Source: Sclerodactyla briareus
Taxonomy: Eukaryota > Echinodermata > Holothuroidea > Dendrochirotida > Sclerodactylidae
Assembly (NCBI GenBank): GCA_026419785.1
Contig: JAODTK010000034.1
Span: 124,001-188,000, forward strand
DNA: 64,000 nt
Direction of reading: 5' to 3'
The notes below the pieces were generated by a model. The model did no database searches and was not told where the DNA came from. It saw nothing but the letters and a program-made list of their open reading frames with translations. The number at the start of each line of letters is the position of its first letter. The first letter of the stretch is position 1. Positions 1 to 12,600 of the stretch are shown here, in pieces. Both the position numbers and the translations under genes were made by a program.

Positions 1-2399
1 CCGTTAAAGTATTATAATGTTATCCCTCCCCTCCCAATCCAAGACAACGAAACACACTGCGTTGATTGACTCTCTTGATCGTGGGCAGGGTCGCTTTACA
101 GCCCTCCGTTCCATAATTAAATGCATGCAATCTAACGGCCTCGGTAAGATGTGTACGTATTTTATTTCCCATCCAACACTTTTTCTAGATCATCTCCAAA
201 CTAGCAATGCCCCGGCATCAACTTCCCAGCAATTTATATCCAGATGAACCAATTACTACTGTTTCCATGTTCTGCATGAAATATCCAAGGAACTAGCCTA
301 TATTTGGCGTAATATTGTGGAACGAGTAGGTGATTTGACGCGACTTTTCACATTCGCCCGAACACACAGTTGATTTCGTTATATTTTCGCCTCTTCATTT
401 AATAAATTACCTCATTATTCTAGTTGACTACATTGTCCAACAATGGAAGTTAGTTTTGTAAGTTAGCATTAAACTGTGTTGTTCGAGCACTTTGAAGGCA
501 GGCCGATATATTAGCACATTACTTGGAACGTACGATTTGTTGTCAAATAATTTCAGCCAGCTTTTGTCCATAGCCGTGCTCAACACGGACGCCCACATTG
601 CCACCGATTTTCACTACAAATCTCTGCCCAGGTTTTGTGTTGTCATTGCTGAGTGTACCATGTTAATGTAAATTAAAAACTAATCACTTCGCCCTACAGC
701 TGCTCCAAGAGTAGATTTGAATTTTATCCTCCCGTTTGCCGTGCAGCCTAATTATCAGCCCTTCGGGTGTTCTAGTCTCCCAATCCGTTAGAGTTGCAAT
801 TGTCGATAGAACTAGAGGAAGAAGCCCTCCATGACCTCCCAAAATCATAAATTGCTGAGATCAACCGTTGGATGAGTCGTATGAATTACGACACAATGTC
901 ATCCAAGCTTCATTCCGGAAATTGATCCGCCACTAGAGGCCGCTCACATTCCTTAAATGACGTTTTTTTAATATTACGGATATCACAGGCGATCGAAATC
1001 GAGAATGTAAAAATATAGGAGGTACAAAAAAAAAACGATAAGCTTCGTTGTCGATATATAAAACGAACGCGTTGGTGTGCTGTTAGTATTTCCGATTACT
1101 ATCCTATTGTAAAGCACCTCGGTGTTATGATACATTCACTACTCACAAAGACGATGCCGTGTTTATCTAAATATATAATAGGCATATTCTCTCATCGAAG
1201 TATTTTCATCAGAGGCGCGTCGCCACGTATTTCATGTTCTGGGTGTCATAATGGGGAGGGGGGTTCGAAAGTCACGCCTCTCACTCGTTCCTTCGATTTG
1301 ACACTAATCATCAGAAAACTTCACCACGGATTACGGTCATTGTTCTAGAATATAAGAAGAAGGATTAGCGCCTCTATTTAACTTGGTCGACGAGTGATGT
1401 AACCTCGTGACTTTGAAGCGTTATTTATATCAGCCGCTGTCTACTGCCTCGTGCTGAAAAAAAATATTTAAGCCTGCGTTTACATTTCCGCCACGTCTGC
1501 CGTGAAATGTCGGAAAGTTCCGACCTATTAACGTCATCGCCCAATGGAACTAGCCAGTTTTGCGTAATTTGTATTTTACTTTTCCCAGACATGTTACCAG
1601 TAAATGTCTGCCGTTACAAACTGCAAACTCGGCGTAACACTCAGGTGTAGAGCGATGGAAAGCGACCTATGCATGTTCAAATTACATTAATTTCTTGGGT
1701 AGACAAGGTCAACATTCAGAATAACGATTGAGTTTTTACTTCTGTCATGGTCTCACGTTAGTTTATCCCATCTCATTAAGTTACTAATCACATCTCGCCA
1801 CAAAGCGTAATTGAATGTAGGCTCATCGGCAATGCACATAACTAAACAGTAACCTTGTGTTAAACGTCTGCATCTCCCCCCGCAAAAAAAAACTTACTGC
1901 ACACCGGGGCTACTAGTGTACCCCGCGAACATTTTGTGACGGATTTCAAATTATGCCCACCTTTATTTCGGCCGCCGCTAGCAATTCGCCCTTCTGCCGT
2001 ACTAATACCACATGTATGCAAGGTTTGTTGTTCCCACATCTAAACTCCCTCTCTCCCTACTCTTACCCTCCCCCGACCTGCAGGAGTTGACTCCTCTGCT
2101 AGTGGGACCAACCCCCTGCTTACTCGCAACAAAAATGTTGCAAGTTGCAATTTCCGTCCTTAAAATAACATTTTTTGAGGTTTTAAAAACGCTCATAGAT
2201 TCCACGATCTGCCAAGAAACTTCCGGTACTATGTTCATATACGATTCCACACTGCATGCATTTTGGGCAATTTGATTGAATAAATAATATAGTTAAAATA
2301 TTATATAGGAATGTTACTCATTAGCTAGTTATAAATTCAGCTTTTCATATTTATTTTTCCTCCGTGAGTGTGATGTATCTTTTTTTAATTGCTTTATTA
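1..2399. other. No gene seen; one dispersed repeat copy
   Basis: Short ORFs here (for example 17-247, 1127-1348 and the overlapping pair near 2002-2275) show no recognisable domain and no convincing splice context. The one structured item is a repeat at about 858-1000 that is matched near 4311-4450. If the TRPA1 gene starts left of the window, this stretch is upstream intron. Confidence 0.4.
858..1000 (+). repeat. Dispersed repeat, copy 1 (pair with about 4311-4450)
   Basis: About 140 bases starting near the word ATCAACCGTTGGATGA align with 4311-4450. Shared words include GAAATTGATC, followed by a CCGC-C-CTAG segment, a CTCAC word, then a CCTTnAA run and a TACGG word. The two copies are clearly diverged (many substitutions and small indels), so this is an old dispersed element. 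No coding capacity or terminal repeats were seen. Confidence 0.5.
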
Positions 2400-2850
2400 A
2401 ACTTTCAAATGGGTTATTCGGTTGGATGGGCTAATCTCCCCGAGCCCTAAACCAACACTGTACAGTACAAAACGATGAAACGATGAAAAACAGCATATAA
2501 GAGAATCAATAAAATTGACCATGGTAAATAAATGTTTGAAACTGATGATAAACGAGACAAATGACCTTGAACTTGTTTAGAGAGAATAATGGTAAACTAA
2601 ACGTTTGAAGATTGGCAACACCTTGGCATACTTGCATTCTGCAGGTAGACTATTCCACTCCTTACCGGCAATGTATGAAAATCTACGCCTGTTGTACTCA
2701 GTCTTTCCACCTTGCGTGTACAGATTATTCTGTATAGTTGATCGTAACCTATAATCGTGTACGTTGCGGGTATAGTTGAATAACTCCGTCAAGTAATTAG
2801 GTGCCATACCATTCAGACACTTGTACATCATGATAGGCCGTCGTATCGTA
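2400..2850 (-). mobile_element. CR1/L2-type LINE fragment, 3' end of the reverse transcriptase ORF
   Basis: On the minus strand an open frame from about 2831 to 2577 reads like the extreme C-terminus of a CR1/L2/Jockey-group reverse transcriptase. It has MYKCLNGMAPNYLTEL, then an LRST word, then EWNSLPAECK and FKRL shortly before the stop. These correspond to the usual 'KCLNGLAPxYL' and 'WNSLP' signatures after the RT palm. The frame is broken upstream of 2831, so only a 5'-truncated copy remains. Below 2577 an AT-rich 3' UTR-like stretch runs to an AATAAAG-like word near 2400. Truncation at the 5' end is normal for target-primed retrotransposition. Confidence 0.8.
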
Positions 2851-4310
2851 TTTGAATGTCAAGGTTTCAAGTTAATACACAACAACAGCTCTTTGAGAAA
2901 CTTTCAAAATTTCCTACATTTAGAATAATACGGGCTGCAGCTTTTTGTAACGTAATAATTTTGCAGATCTCCGTTGTTGCATGTGCCCCATACTATCTAC
3001 ATAATCTAGGACAGGTGTCGAAATATATCCTTTTAATAGTGAATACGAGTCACAAACCCTCAAAAACCCAACGGGTCGATGATGGACCTTATACGTCTTC
3101 TAACAAGGCGAGACCGATTCATACGGATTTATAATATGGTCATCTGGGTATGCCAGGACGCTTGTGTCAATCATCACACCTAATAATTTTCATGGTCCAC
3201 TGCCTGAAGAGTGGTACCCTGGAGTGGTACAGTTAGTTCATTTGCATTGTCCGGTGATGACGCTAGCCCTGTGATGACCCTCAATAACGTTTTCGTCTTA
3301 TCCGTGTTATAACCATCTTATTTAATACACCCATTCACTGATTCCCATAATATAGTATAGGACTACTGTTGATTGAGTGAAGTCAGATATGCACTTAAGG
3401 CGAACACAGGTCCGAGATGGATAAACTGAATGTCAAAATGTCGTTCGCTGCTTACCTCTAATGGACCTAGAAGAAGTGTTTTTGTCTAGACAGGGGTCAT
3501 TCCAGTCTTTCTAGTGAGAGATTTTCATACTTGAAGATTTGATAGGTCTGCAATGCCTTACTTCGATTGATCACGATCGAATGCTATAATCTGGCATGGC
3601 CTTCGTGTCAGTCAAGGAACCCCCACTCCAATGTTCTTTTCATCCAGTTTTCCCAAGCTTTAGTGCCAAGGACTAACTCTCGTGGGAATTTGTCCAACAA
3701 CACCGTTCATAATATTTTTTGTCGCAAACTCGTCGTTTGGCTTCTTCCTGGCAACATTCATTGACTAGACCTTCATTTGTTATCCACTATATTGACAGTT
3801 CTTGTGTATGATGTCACGCAGGCAACGCTCACCGGAAACGCCAAAGCTTTAATGTTTGTAAATCAAGCTATAGTTAGAACTATTCGAGTATACTCCGGTA
3901 ACTGAAGTTTGGTAAATAGTGGTACATTGACACCATTTTGCCATTATTACTTTTCAGCATGTCCGTTATGCGGACGTTACCGTGTTGATTTGAATTACAA
4001 AATAATCAATTCGCTTTGGCCTCCCATGAGAGATGCTATAGTTGTTCTGGTGAATATGTTGACTTGATTTCACCCTACCGCATTTTGCCATGTATTCTTA
4101 CCAACAAATTCGGCCCTTGCAGAGGTCCAATAACTCACAATCAGACCGGGAGTTTGTCGATAAATCATGCATAAGACCTCATCTGCAATCAAACATCTCC
4201 AGGCCAACCCTCGCTGCGACCATCCTAGTTTATCCTGGCGAAACGGTCCCCTGTGCGGTCAATTGCGCCCAAAGAACCCTCCAGCGAGAGAGAGAAAAAC
4301 AAAATAGCGC
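2851..4310. other. No gene recognised
   Basis: Only short shadow ORFs (for example 2856-3134 and 3567-3764) with no motif and no splice-bounded coding look. The proximal part may include more degraded LINE sequence continuing from 2850, but I cannot follow the frame. Confidence 0.35.
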
Positions 4311-4450
4311 TCAGATTAACGGCTGGACGAAGTCGTATAAGACGCAATGTCATTTAAGCTGTAACCTAGAAATTGATCGCCCGCTAGCGATTTCTCTCAC
4401 TCCTCGTATGTCCTTCCTTTAATAGTACGGGAATCATCAGCGAATCAAAG
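4311..4450 (+). repeat. Dispersed repeat, copy 2 (pair with about 858-1000)
   Basis: Aligns with 858-1000, including GAAATTGATCGC-type and CTCACTCCT-type words and the TACGG stretch at the end. It lies inside a 110-codon open frame at 4090-4422. The frame has no recognisable domain, and its overlap with a repeat argues against a gene. Confidence 0.5.
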
Positions 4451-4504
4451 TCAGAACAACAACGTGTGGTGGAGAGACGTAATTGTTCTACTCATATTAT
4501 GTAT

Positions 4505-4985
4505 ATTTGTACGCACGACGACTACCTTAGCGCGTACGCGAGATGCCTGCTCCTACCTCCTCGGGGCTGCCGGTTCCCCTTAGCGAGAACAAGTACTTTG
4601 CTGGTACCCCCTAGCGCTTCGAACGTGCGTATGCATGTACTGACACTGTGCAAGCTGGCTGCTTTGGGAGTGCCTGTACTGACTCTGTTCGAGCTGGCTG
4701 CTTTGAGAGTGGCCTGTACGCACGACTACTACTTTAGCGCGTACGCGAGATGCCTGCCCCGACCTTCTCTCGGTCGCACGTGAACATCGAACTTAGCAGT
4801 AGGCTTCCGCGAACGTCTTCTTAACAGAGCTGTACCGCCAGCCCCGCTGCCACTGGGAATGCCAATTCCCTCGTGCGCAAGTGCTGCAAGACGCGCTACG
4901 GGCACGCCTCAGGCGCGCTCGGGGCTGCCGGTTCCCCTTAGCGAGAACAAGTACTTTGCTGGTACCCCTTAGCGCTTTGCGGCGT
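4505..4985 (+). repeat. GC-rich block with two interleaved direct repeats
   Basis: A 55-60 base unit starting GGGGCTGCCGGTTCCCCTTA occurs at 4563 and again at 4921, nearly identical (spacing 358 bases). A second unit, starting GTACGCACGA and ending in GCGTACGCGAGATGCCTGC, occurs at about 4510 and 4717. A third, shorter repeat (GCTGGCTGCTTTG) occurs twice between about 4650 and 4710. The block is much more GC-rich than its surroundings. High identity between copies suggests recent duplication or gene conversion. The function is unknown. Confidence 0.7.
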
Positions 4986-5465
4986 AATGCCTGTATGCTA
5001 GCACTCAGTGTGTACTATAATTGATGAACTAACACCTCCGAATTAGAAAACAATTAATTCCATTCAATGCTAAGATTTTAAAAGTCAGATATTTTACGAG
5101 GGACACTCTTACTCTCCTCCACTCATCCACTTTTAGGGGTGTTCGTCGGGGAATTACACGCTCTATGCTTTCCTGCTAGCATTTGAAGTCACGGTAAACG
5201 TCTCTATTACTTTTTACGGTTTCTGTTTAGAACCTGATGCCATATTTTATTACGTCGAATAGTGTCATTTGAATTATATCAGTAGTTTTTAATTACCGGA
5301 AACTTTTGCTAACAATCAGCTCGAGTGACAAGTAATAACACTTACTATGAATACTCATAGAATGGAATACCGTTCATTTCGCTCCGTCATTTATTATATT
5401 ATGATTTATTATATTACTGATGTTCAATATGTTTAGTATTCGCATTGTTCGCAGGTTCTGTGCAG

Positions 5466-5569
5466 TCATACCCCGATGGTGGACATTAATCACGCGGGTG
5501 ATCTCGGTCAGACGGCGCTGCATTTCTTTCTGCGTGTTGAAGGACAACCATGCTTCCCTTGAAGTGCTG
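5466..5569 (+). CDS. TRPA1-like ankyrin-repeat exon (frame-disrupted)
   Basis: An exon-like segment lies between an acceptor (TTCTGTGCAG ending 5465, or the GCAG ending 5454) and a consensus donor GTGAGA at 5570. The first half reads VDINHAGDLGQTALHF. The second half, in another frame, reads CVLKDNHASLEVL. Together they form one ankyrin repeat of the 'GQTALHF...LEVL' type, as in the N-terminal ankyrin domain of TRPA1. The frame changes between about 5520 and 5535, so an indel separates the two halves. The exon ends in phase 0, which fits the phase-0 start of the 9127 exon. On its own this could belong to any ankyrin protein. Assignment to TRPA1 rests on its order before the better exons. Confidence 0.6.
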
Positions 5570-8500
5570 GTGAGACACCTATATTCCTTATCTCTTCATT
5601 GGTCTGAACAGAACATGTCTGTATTATGGAGGTGCATCTTGTGTTACGAATCTCGTGTTTACATTGCATTGGAGGTTATCTCAATCAATACGCTATAGCA
5701 CTAACGAGAAAGTATTGCCCTAATGCCTTGAGCTATAATTTGAAAGTTTCTTTTGAATTTCATCGGGGCTCTAATTACGTGTATTTGCGCAACAATCATA
5801 AGCAAATGGGTTCGATGTCATCGATGAACACGAATTCCCCCTATTGGCTAAAGCTAACGTAGCTAATCACACAAGTCATCACGAGTCTGGAAATTCTTCT
5901 TCAGTATGTGTCCCCTCCTTCTTTCGTCCTTTCTTTGGTCTCTTGTGCTTGGGTTAATGCGTTTACAAAATTGTAGGAAAATAGTGGGCTTCCCTGCCCA
6001 TCGTGGCACTTTGTTGGAAATGAATAATCACAAATATTACAAATAGAATGAGAGTGAAATGTGCAATTGACTGACTAGAACAACGAGCAGTCAGTTTGTT
6101 CGTACGGTCAGTCACTGGTTTTCCCCGTTACCAGTCGCTTCACCTTCCCCCTTCGAAGCTCACAATATTACGGTTTGTTTGGAATAGAATATCCATCGCC
6201 ATCGAAAATTTACTCATTATTAACATTGTTTAACATTGTTTACCCATTATTTACTCACTGTTGAATATTAGGTTACTATGTTAACGTTACTAGTCGCTAA
6301 TAGCGCACATAATTGACAAGTCTGACATTTCAACTGTGACATTTTGAATTACAATTTGTTATGTATATCCCTATAACAAAGGGATTGGTTTGTTTTCCAC
6401 CGATGGATTTATTTGGTTAGAAAGGCGTCGCCTCTCGTAGCCTGCGTAGATCAACGTAAAGAATGTAATCGATGTTAGCAGATGCGCGTATTCATGTGTT
6501 AGTTCCATGTCATTGATCGAACACAGTTCGTAGTGATAGTATCGTGGCGAACGAAGTTCCGTTGTTGTTCGAGTGTCGCTCTCAAATGGAAATTGGCGCC
6601 AATGGTGCGTCACACGATGATCTCATTCGTGTGCCCTAGGCCGATTTCCACATTCCGATCAATAACAGTATACGCTTATTCAAGATCTGTGCGATTAGTG
6701 CAATGTCGGAGCAAGAGTGTTACAATCCATTTTCTCGAACACACGCAGACCTAATCTTTGAGGCTTTGTCCCAAATTCTTGATCCAAATGTGCACACTGA
6801 ACTGGTCATACAAAAATGAGGATAATGACTACAAAAATTGTCAATAAAGAGTCTTAGGAAACCGTTATCACACATTTACTTACTCAAATGTGACGATTGG
6901 ACTTCCTATTGGAAAGAGGCCGAAGCTCCGTATAGTTTATTTTCAAATGTAAAGGACACTAAAAAAATTGAAGCCAGTATGCGGCCGCAATATCGAGGGC
7001 GGCTAATTTCATAACGCCGATATGACTCAGCCACTCAAGTACAATAACCAAGCTGTACGCGCGACTGCAGTTGAAAACCAGTGGTCATTGTGACCGATAT
7101 CTCCCGAAAGAGTACAGATTAGAGAGGTTATATCGAACCCCCACACGCCGAACTCAGAGGTGATAGCAATCTATGACGGGCGGACGATGTAAAGGCCGCC
7201 CAAAAGACACAGTGAATGCTTTTTCATTCCGCGCGAAGATAACAGAAATACAAAAATAGGTATCCACTCAGAAATGAAACACGCTATTCAACTATGCATC
7301 GAACCAACAAAGTATTTAAATACTGACTACCAATTGGTCAAAGCTGACTATAAAGTAATAATTTCTGACCAAGTTGAAAAACTGACTACTTTTGGTTCGG
7401 TGCCTATTTGACACTTATTTGATTCGGTGCAATGTTGACTAAAGAGTTTTTAGAGCGTTTACGATTCGCCGTTCCAGCTTGTTCTATACATACTGTACAG
7501 ATGTCTCTCACCCCGAGGTATTTTATGTCTTATCGCCACGTTAAGAGACATTGGTTTTTTTCTTTCTTTGGGGTGCCCCAAAACGCTGTGTTTGCTTGCT
7601 TTTTTCATAGCTGTCACACAGCTGTCAAATAGGAACTTTACGTTTCCATTCCTACTTGTTCAATTACGTGAGGAGTACTAAAACTGGGTAAAATGTACAT
7701 ATAACTAATGCCAGAATTACATTTATTATGAAAGAGTTATGAAGTTCCACTCTGCATGGCTATGCGATTATGTGTCCCAGTCTGCATACATTATTTAACA
7801 AAGTATTACAAAGTATTATAACAACGTATACACTAAGATATTTAGGCGGGGTCGCTCGTTTAGTTACGGAATGACTCCCACTCTTAGATCAGTGCTGTAC
7901 ATAGTTTGAAGTTCTCTCACTGCAACGTCCGAGGCTTTCGAACTCCTATAACTTGGCCTCATAGCGTTTACACAGCTGTGTAATTGATTACTGAATGTTA
8001 TTCGATCGCGGCAACCCCACAAGTCAACACTATCTATCTTTTAATGTACTAAGAACGATTCGCATGACGCACATCGACCAAGAAAATTTATTGTCATTTC
8101 GATACCTCTACTTTACAATACCCTCGAGTATGTGTCGTCGAGAGCTCTTTATTTACATTAGGCTATGTAATAGTTCACTTAATTTGACTTGATCGCTTCA
8201 ACGTGATAGTGTAAGCATACATTTTATTTGGACGAACCTGAATTTGTATTATTCAAGGATCAACACTCTCTCAGCTGTGCGGGTTACGATACCAGTAAAA
8301 CCTAAGTAGTCTGATTTAACTGCCCTACATACTATAGACTTTACATTATCCAGGCATGACAAGGTAGGTCTGAGACAAACAAAATCGAATTCCGTTGTGT
8401 AAGCCGAAAGTTAATACAACTGGATTTCCTGTTTAATACGCACCTTAATGCGGACGTTACAATAACAAAAACGGCAGAAGTCATTCTCACTTGCCAATTG

Positions 8501-9126
8501 GGATACCTATTATTATTATTACATCCCTAGAGCCACCACTGCCCCCAGGAGGCATTAGTGAATCACGCTCCGTAACTCTGATTGCATGTCTGTTACTTAC
8601 CCACCTCAATGGAACAGACAAACGGAAATAACTCTCAATGTCCACATTGATGAATAATTGGTTATAGTCTATCACCGTCATCGCAACAATCATCTAATCC
8701 GAGGAGGAGTAGATTTTCACGTCAATTACTTAGTCGAGTGAAAGTGATAAATCATGAGATGAGAGGAAGTTATGTTTATACTGCTAGCATATACAAACGT
8801 ATGTCATGCTATTTTTCATTTTCATTCTATCGACATTTTGTTTTTCTTATATTATATCCTGAGTTTCACTGTCGAATTGGTGGGATCCTGATTGGTACTA
8901 TTGTCTATTGAAAGATGGTGCGCGAAAGATTACGTCTATTCGTCTTTGTCGTTTATCACTGTCGAGCTATTTATCTCTGTCTATTCATAAATAGCGGGTA
9001 ACTTCTGTGATGATGTACCGTCACTCAGATGGTTTGTTAGATAGAGGTGAAGAATAGATGCTAACTACCAATGCTAACCAACCTTGAGACTACATCTAGA
9101 ACGTCAATGCCTCCCTCTTTCCTCAG
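5570..9126 (+). other. TRPA1-like intron, about 3.6 kb
   Basis: Donor GTGAGA at 5570; acceptor CCTCTTTCCTCAG ending 9126. Short ORFs inside (for example 6371-6613 minus, 7432-7632) show no domain. No repeat unit stands out apart from small AT-rich stretches. Confidence 0.5.
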
Positions 9127-9235
9127 CTGGACTACCAACCATCATTGTACACCACAGACAAGAACGGTGCCTACCCGGTACCGCAGCAATCAACTCACGC
9201 GTCATCTGCCTGTCTGGAAGTCCTTCTCAATCACA
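9127..9235 (+). CDS. TRPA1-like ankyrin-repeat exon
   Basis: This 109-base exon lies between a strong acceptor (polypyrimidine then CAG ending 9126) and a perfect donor GTGAGT at 9236. It starts in phase 0 and reads LDYQPSLYTTDKNGAYPV, then a divergent stretch, then HASSACLEVLLNH. The 'DKNGAYP(I/V)H...ASS...EVLL' pattern is characteristic of a mid-N-terminal TRPA1 ankyrin repeat. The expected HAA after GAYPV is replaced by PQQ. This is what a base lost and a base gained a few positions apart would produce, a compensated double indel. It ends in phase 1, so it would join the 10374 exon with two bases from there. Confidence 0.8.
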
Positions 9236-9245
9236 GTGAGTATTC

Positions 9246-9418
9246 GGTTACATGTGTCTCATGCTTGGTAGAGAATCAGAAGAGCCCGAAACCCGGTCAC
9301 ACTATGAAGAGGAAGTAATCCCATCATCATCTACAGCGGTTACGTGTATCTCGTGCGTAGTATAAAACCAGACTGGTCACTCTATAATGAAAGAGGTTAT
9401 CCCATCATCATCTTCAGC
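9246..9418 (+). repeat. Two-copy tandem repeat, period about 93
   Basis: Immediately after the exon donor, the unit beginning CGGTTACATGTGTCTCATGC at 9246 is repeated as CGGTTACGTGTATCTCGTGC near 9339. Each unit closes with ATCCCATCATCATCT-CAGCG. The two copies differ by substitutions and small indels. The 'TATGAAGAGGAAGTA' word inside also occurs near 62603, so the unit is related to the GGTCA-rich satellite family near the right end. Confidence 0.6.
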
Positions 9419-10373
9419 GAAACTCCATCGGACTGATATAATATTGTTAGGTTCGTGCTGAACCAGTTCTGTGTTCTGTGAACGAATATTGTACATACGG
9501 GGAAATTTCATCCTAATTGGTCGGTCTTTGGAGAATGTTGAAGCATAATTCATTCGTCGCTAAACATTCCCTCCACCTGACTACGACAATGTTTTTTTTC
9601 TTTCAAAGATATTGGAATGAGAAATATCAACTCTTAGCGATCGAGCATTTCCAACCACGATTAGGGATCACTGTAGTATGTGTCTATTATTTACTGTGCC
9701 GATCCCATCCGACTAGTGACCTGTCATACCCCAAGTCAGTAAGCCTCCGGGGATGTTAGAATTGTATAGAGACCGCCTTTCAGAGAACATGATAGCTGCA
9801 CAATGAACATCAAATTATCGAAACAATATCGTCAGTGGCAGTCGCAGCGAGTCTGAGATCACATCACATATCCACTTGGAGAGTTAGTTAGCTTTTCCAT
9901 CTTTCACGTGTGCCTTGTCGGAGACGGTCCCATTAGCATAAGATACCTCAGTTGGTATATCAAGAGGAGTGAACGAATTGTCTCACATGACAGTCACAAT
10001 AGAGGGGCGTGGCCTTGCCCCCTGTCCCGGTGAACGCAGCTAACAAAATTCAGGCCAGATGCCTCGGTCGACCTAAGGAAGGCGCGATCTTCTGGCCCAC
10101 AAGTACTGCTGAACAAATTTGTAGATCAATAGGTGGAAGGTAGCAAACGGACAGACGGACACACATACGCACGGATTACGGCAACAAATGTCAATCCAGC
10201 AATGTTTGACCCATTCAGTACATTAATAGCTGGAGGTAGCGTTCGGGGACCGTGATCGCCATGACTACATTCTAGAGACTTTAGACGGGAGATCTGTCTG
10301 GAATCTGGTTCAGTTCATGGTCGATGGTGTATGTCATTCTGAAGTCATTGGGTTCATCTTTGCATTCTTACAG

Positions 10374-10518
10374 GTTCTATCTCCATGAGCGACAGGAACA
10401 AGTTGTTGAACTGGTCGACAAAGAGGGAAACACCGCCCTCCACGCAGCCGTAAATTCTGGTGACCTGAAGACAGTAGAGGTCTGCCTACAGAGTGAATCC
10501 CAAATTGACATCCAACAG
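10374..10518 (+). CDS. TRPA1-like ankyrin-repeat exon with one-base frameshift
   Basis: Acceptor TTCTTACAG ends at 10373; donor GTAATT begins at 10519. Entering in phase 1 from the previous exon gives SSISMSDRNKL. A frame change at about 10400-10408 then leads to VELVDKEGNTALHAAVNSGD, LKTVEVCLQSES and QIDIQQ. This matches the TRPA1 segment where a short helix precedes 'DxEGNxxLHxAVxxGDxxxVExCL' and the repeat ends in QQ. Adding one G where AAGTTGTTG stands would restore both the reading frame and the phase-0 exit needed for the 12849 exon. This is the clearest single-base disruption in the gene. Confidence 0.85.
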
Positions 10519-11469
10519 GTAATTATCGAGAATATGGTAATTTCAAAGAAAGTGGTGGTAGTGGGTTTGAAGGAAGGAATTTTGCATGGAACCGAGGTGA
10601 CTACCAGTCACTACGGTCACTTGACAGCAGTGTCAGGACACTATGAATATAACCAATCACCATCTACCATGTTACAAAAAAAAAAAAAATGTAGTGATGC
10701 AATGCATCTGTAGTAGTGATCAGTTGAGTAGGTTCAAGCATTCATATGGCAAATGTGGATCTCAATTTATGAACCTCAATTTATATACAACCAGCGGGCT
10801 GTGTGAAGAGCAGAACACGACCAATTAATAGCGATTGTTGATGGAATTTGGGTGAGAGGTATATGCACAAAGTCCACTAACAGACCTAGTGCCAATTAAA
10901 CTGTTGAAACTCAACCTCCGTCGATTTACGATTCACGAGGTTACATAGATATACAATGGAGACGATATCATCGGGCAGTGGGGATACAGAGTGAGGCCAG
11001 ACAGCCTATACATGAAAAAGTTACCCCAAAGCTGCCATGCAGCCGCCTATTGGTGAACTTAAACTATCGGGATATACTCTTTTCCGACATGACGAGCGTG
11101 GCCTCCCGCGACTTGTATTACTGTAATGGATCGGCGAGTTTCTGATAGTATACCGAATCACGGTCATTGGACTTGCAAATTACACATCTTTGACAGAGGT
11201 CCGGCAGCGATAGTACGGTCTTAAAAGTACAGGAGGGATGTGAAATCGATATCTAGTTTGGAATTTAGAGTCGTTAATGGAGTATGTTGGTAGGGCTTGT
11301 ACTGTGGAATTAGTAGAACGGAACGGAAGAAACGGTGTTGAGGTTATAATTTTGTTCGTGATTTTGCTATTAAAGTAGGAATGGCGCTGTATACATTACA
11401 TTCTCCGCGCCTCCGTCAATTTGATTGGAAATCGAATCAATTGGGCACCCAATGGGAGAAGCTTAAAAA
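10519..11469 (+). other. TRPA1-like intron, proximal part
   Basis: Intronic sequence between the 10374 exon and the LINE fragment. It holds an A-rich run (about 10676-10689) and short ORFs without motifs. No other structure was seen. Confidence 0.45.
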
Positions 11470-12600
11470 TATGACCATTTTTGTCCACTCGACACTATTC
11501 ATTTTCGATTTGAACTTAACCGAATCTAGTGAAATGTAATCCTCCCTCTGATAAATTAACATATCATTCATTCTGCCCTCGTTTCCCGCTGCACTGCGAC
11601 CTTTGAAGATTGAATGTACGCAAACCACCTCATGCTCAACAATGACAAAACGGAAGTGATTTTACTCAACACGAAGCGTAATTGAAACCTCCTTAATAAC
11701 ATATCGCTCAACATCAGCGACTCCGTCATCTCGCCTACGTCGTCAGTTCGGAATCTCGGTGTAACCTTCGACACCCACTTGAGCATGTCCCAGCATGTCC
11801 AACAACACATGCAGAATAGCAATATGAATCTGCGTAACCCCAGCTTGCATACGCCGTTATTGAACAGAGGATGCTACCAAATGCTACGTCACAGCTTGGT
11901 TACGTCACGACTTGATTACTGTGACTCCCTACTTTTTGGTATTCCTCGAACGACGTTCTGCACGGTTAGTAACAAGGCCTTTGCGATACTCTCACATCAT
12001 CCCTGTTCCACCGCCGCGTTGAGTTCAAAATCCTGGTGCACTCACGTATATAAATCCGTTCACCTCGAAGCTCCCGACTTCCTGACAGATATGTTGACGG
12101 TGTATAGGCCGGGCCGGACACTCCGTCTTCGACTACCCTGCACACTCGTCGTTCCCAGAGTTAAGACCGCCTGGTTTGGTGACAGACAATTCGACTCCGC
12201 TCTCAGCAAGCTTTGGAACGCGCTGCCGCAGAACCTACAGACCTACGGGACGCCGAAACCCTTGCGATTTTTCGAAAGCTTCTGAGAACTCATCTTTTTC
12301 AGGATTATCACTGCTATTTATCTGCCGATTGTTCAACTGTTCATGTTGTACATTACATAAAATTCTATTTTCTACTATTCCTATCTTTCTACGATTTCTA
12401 GCCTTCACATTTTCATGCTTTCACATTTTTCACACATATTTTCATTCCATAGTATTCTTCTACTCGTTCCCATGTTTATTTCCTTGTATGACTCGTGTCT
12501 TTATCTGCTTGCCTCTCTGTATTGAGTGTATATTTCATCATCCTTATGTGGAGCGCTTTTGAACAAACTCATGTTTGAAAAGAACGCCCTTTAAATTTGG
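11470..12600 (+). mobile_element. CR1/L2-type LINE fragment, 5'-truncated
   Basis: Decayed C-terminal half of a non-LTR reverse transcriptase. In order: a degenerate YADD-like stretch with DTxxHF (about 11495-11520); MYANHLMLNNDKTEVILLNT (about 11608-11670), preceded by a TGA where the family has Trp; SPTSSVRNLGVTFD (about 11730-11770); then an open frame 11779-12285 with LVTSRLDYCDSLLFGIP, YRPGRTLRLR and KLWNALPQNL. These are standard CR1/L2 thumb-region signatures. The 3' UTR ends near 12560-12600 with GAGCGCTTTT and a 'GAAAAGAACGCCCTTTAAAT' tail, like the GCGCTATATAAAT tails of L2/CR1. Stops and frame breaks show it is dead. It sits sense-oriented inside a TRPA1 intron. Confidence 0.9.

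Noticed and set aside
4090..4422. 110-codon open frame
   Set aside because: Its distal third overlaps a dispersed repeat also found at 858-1000, and it has no domain.
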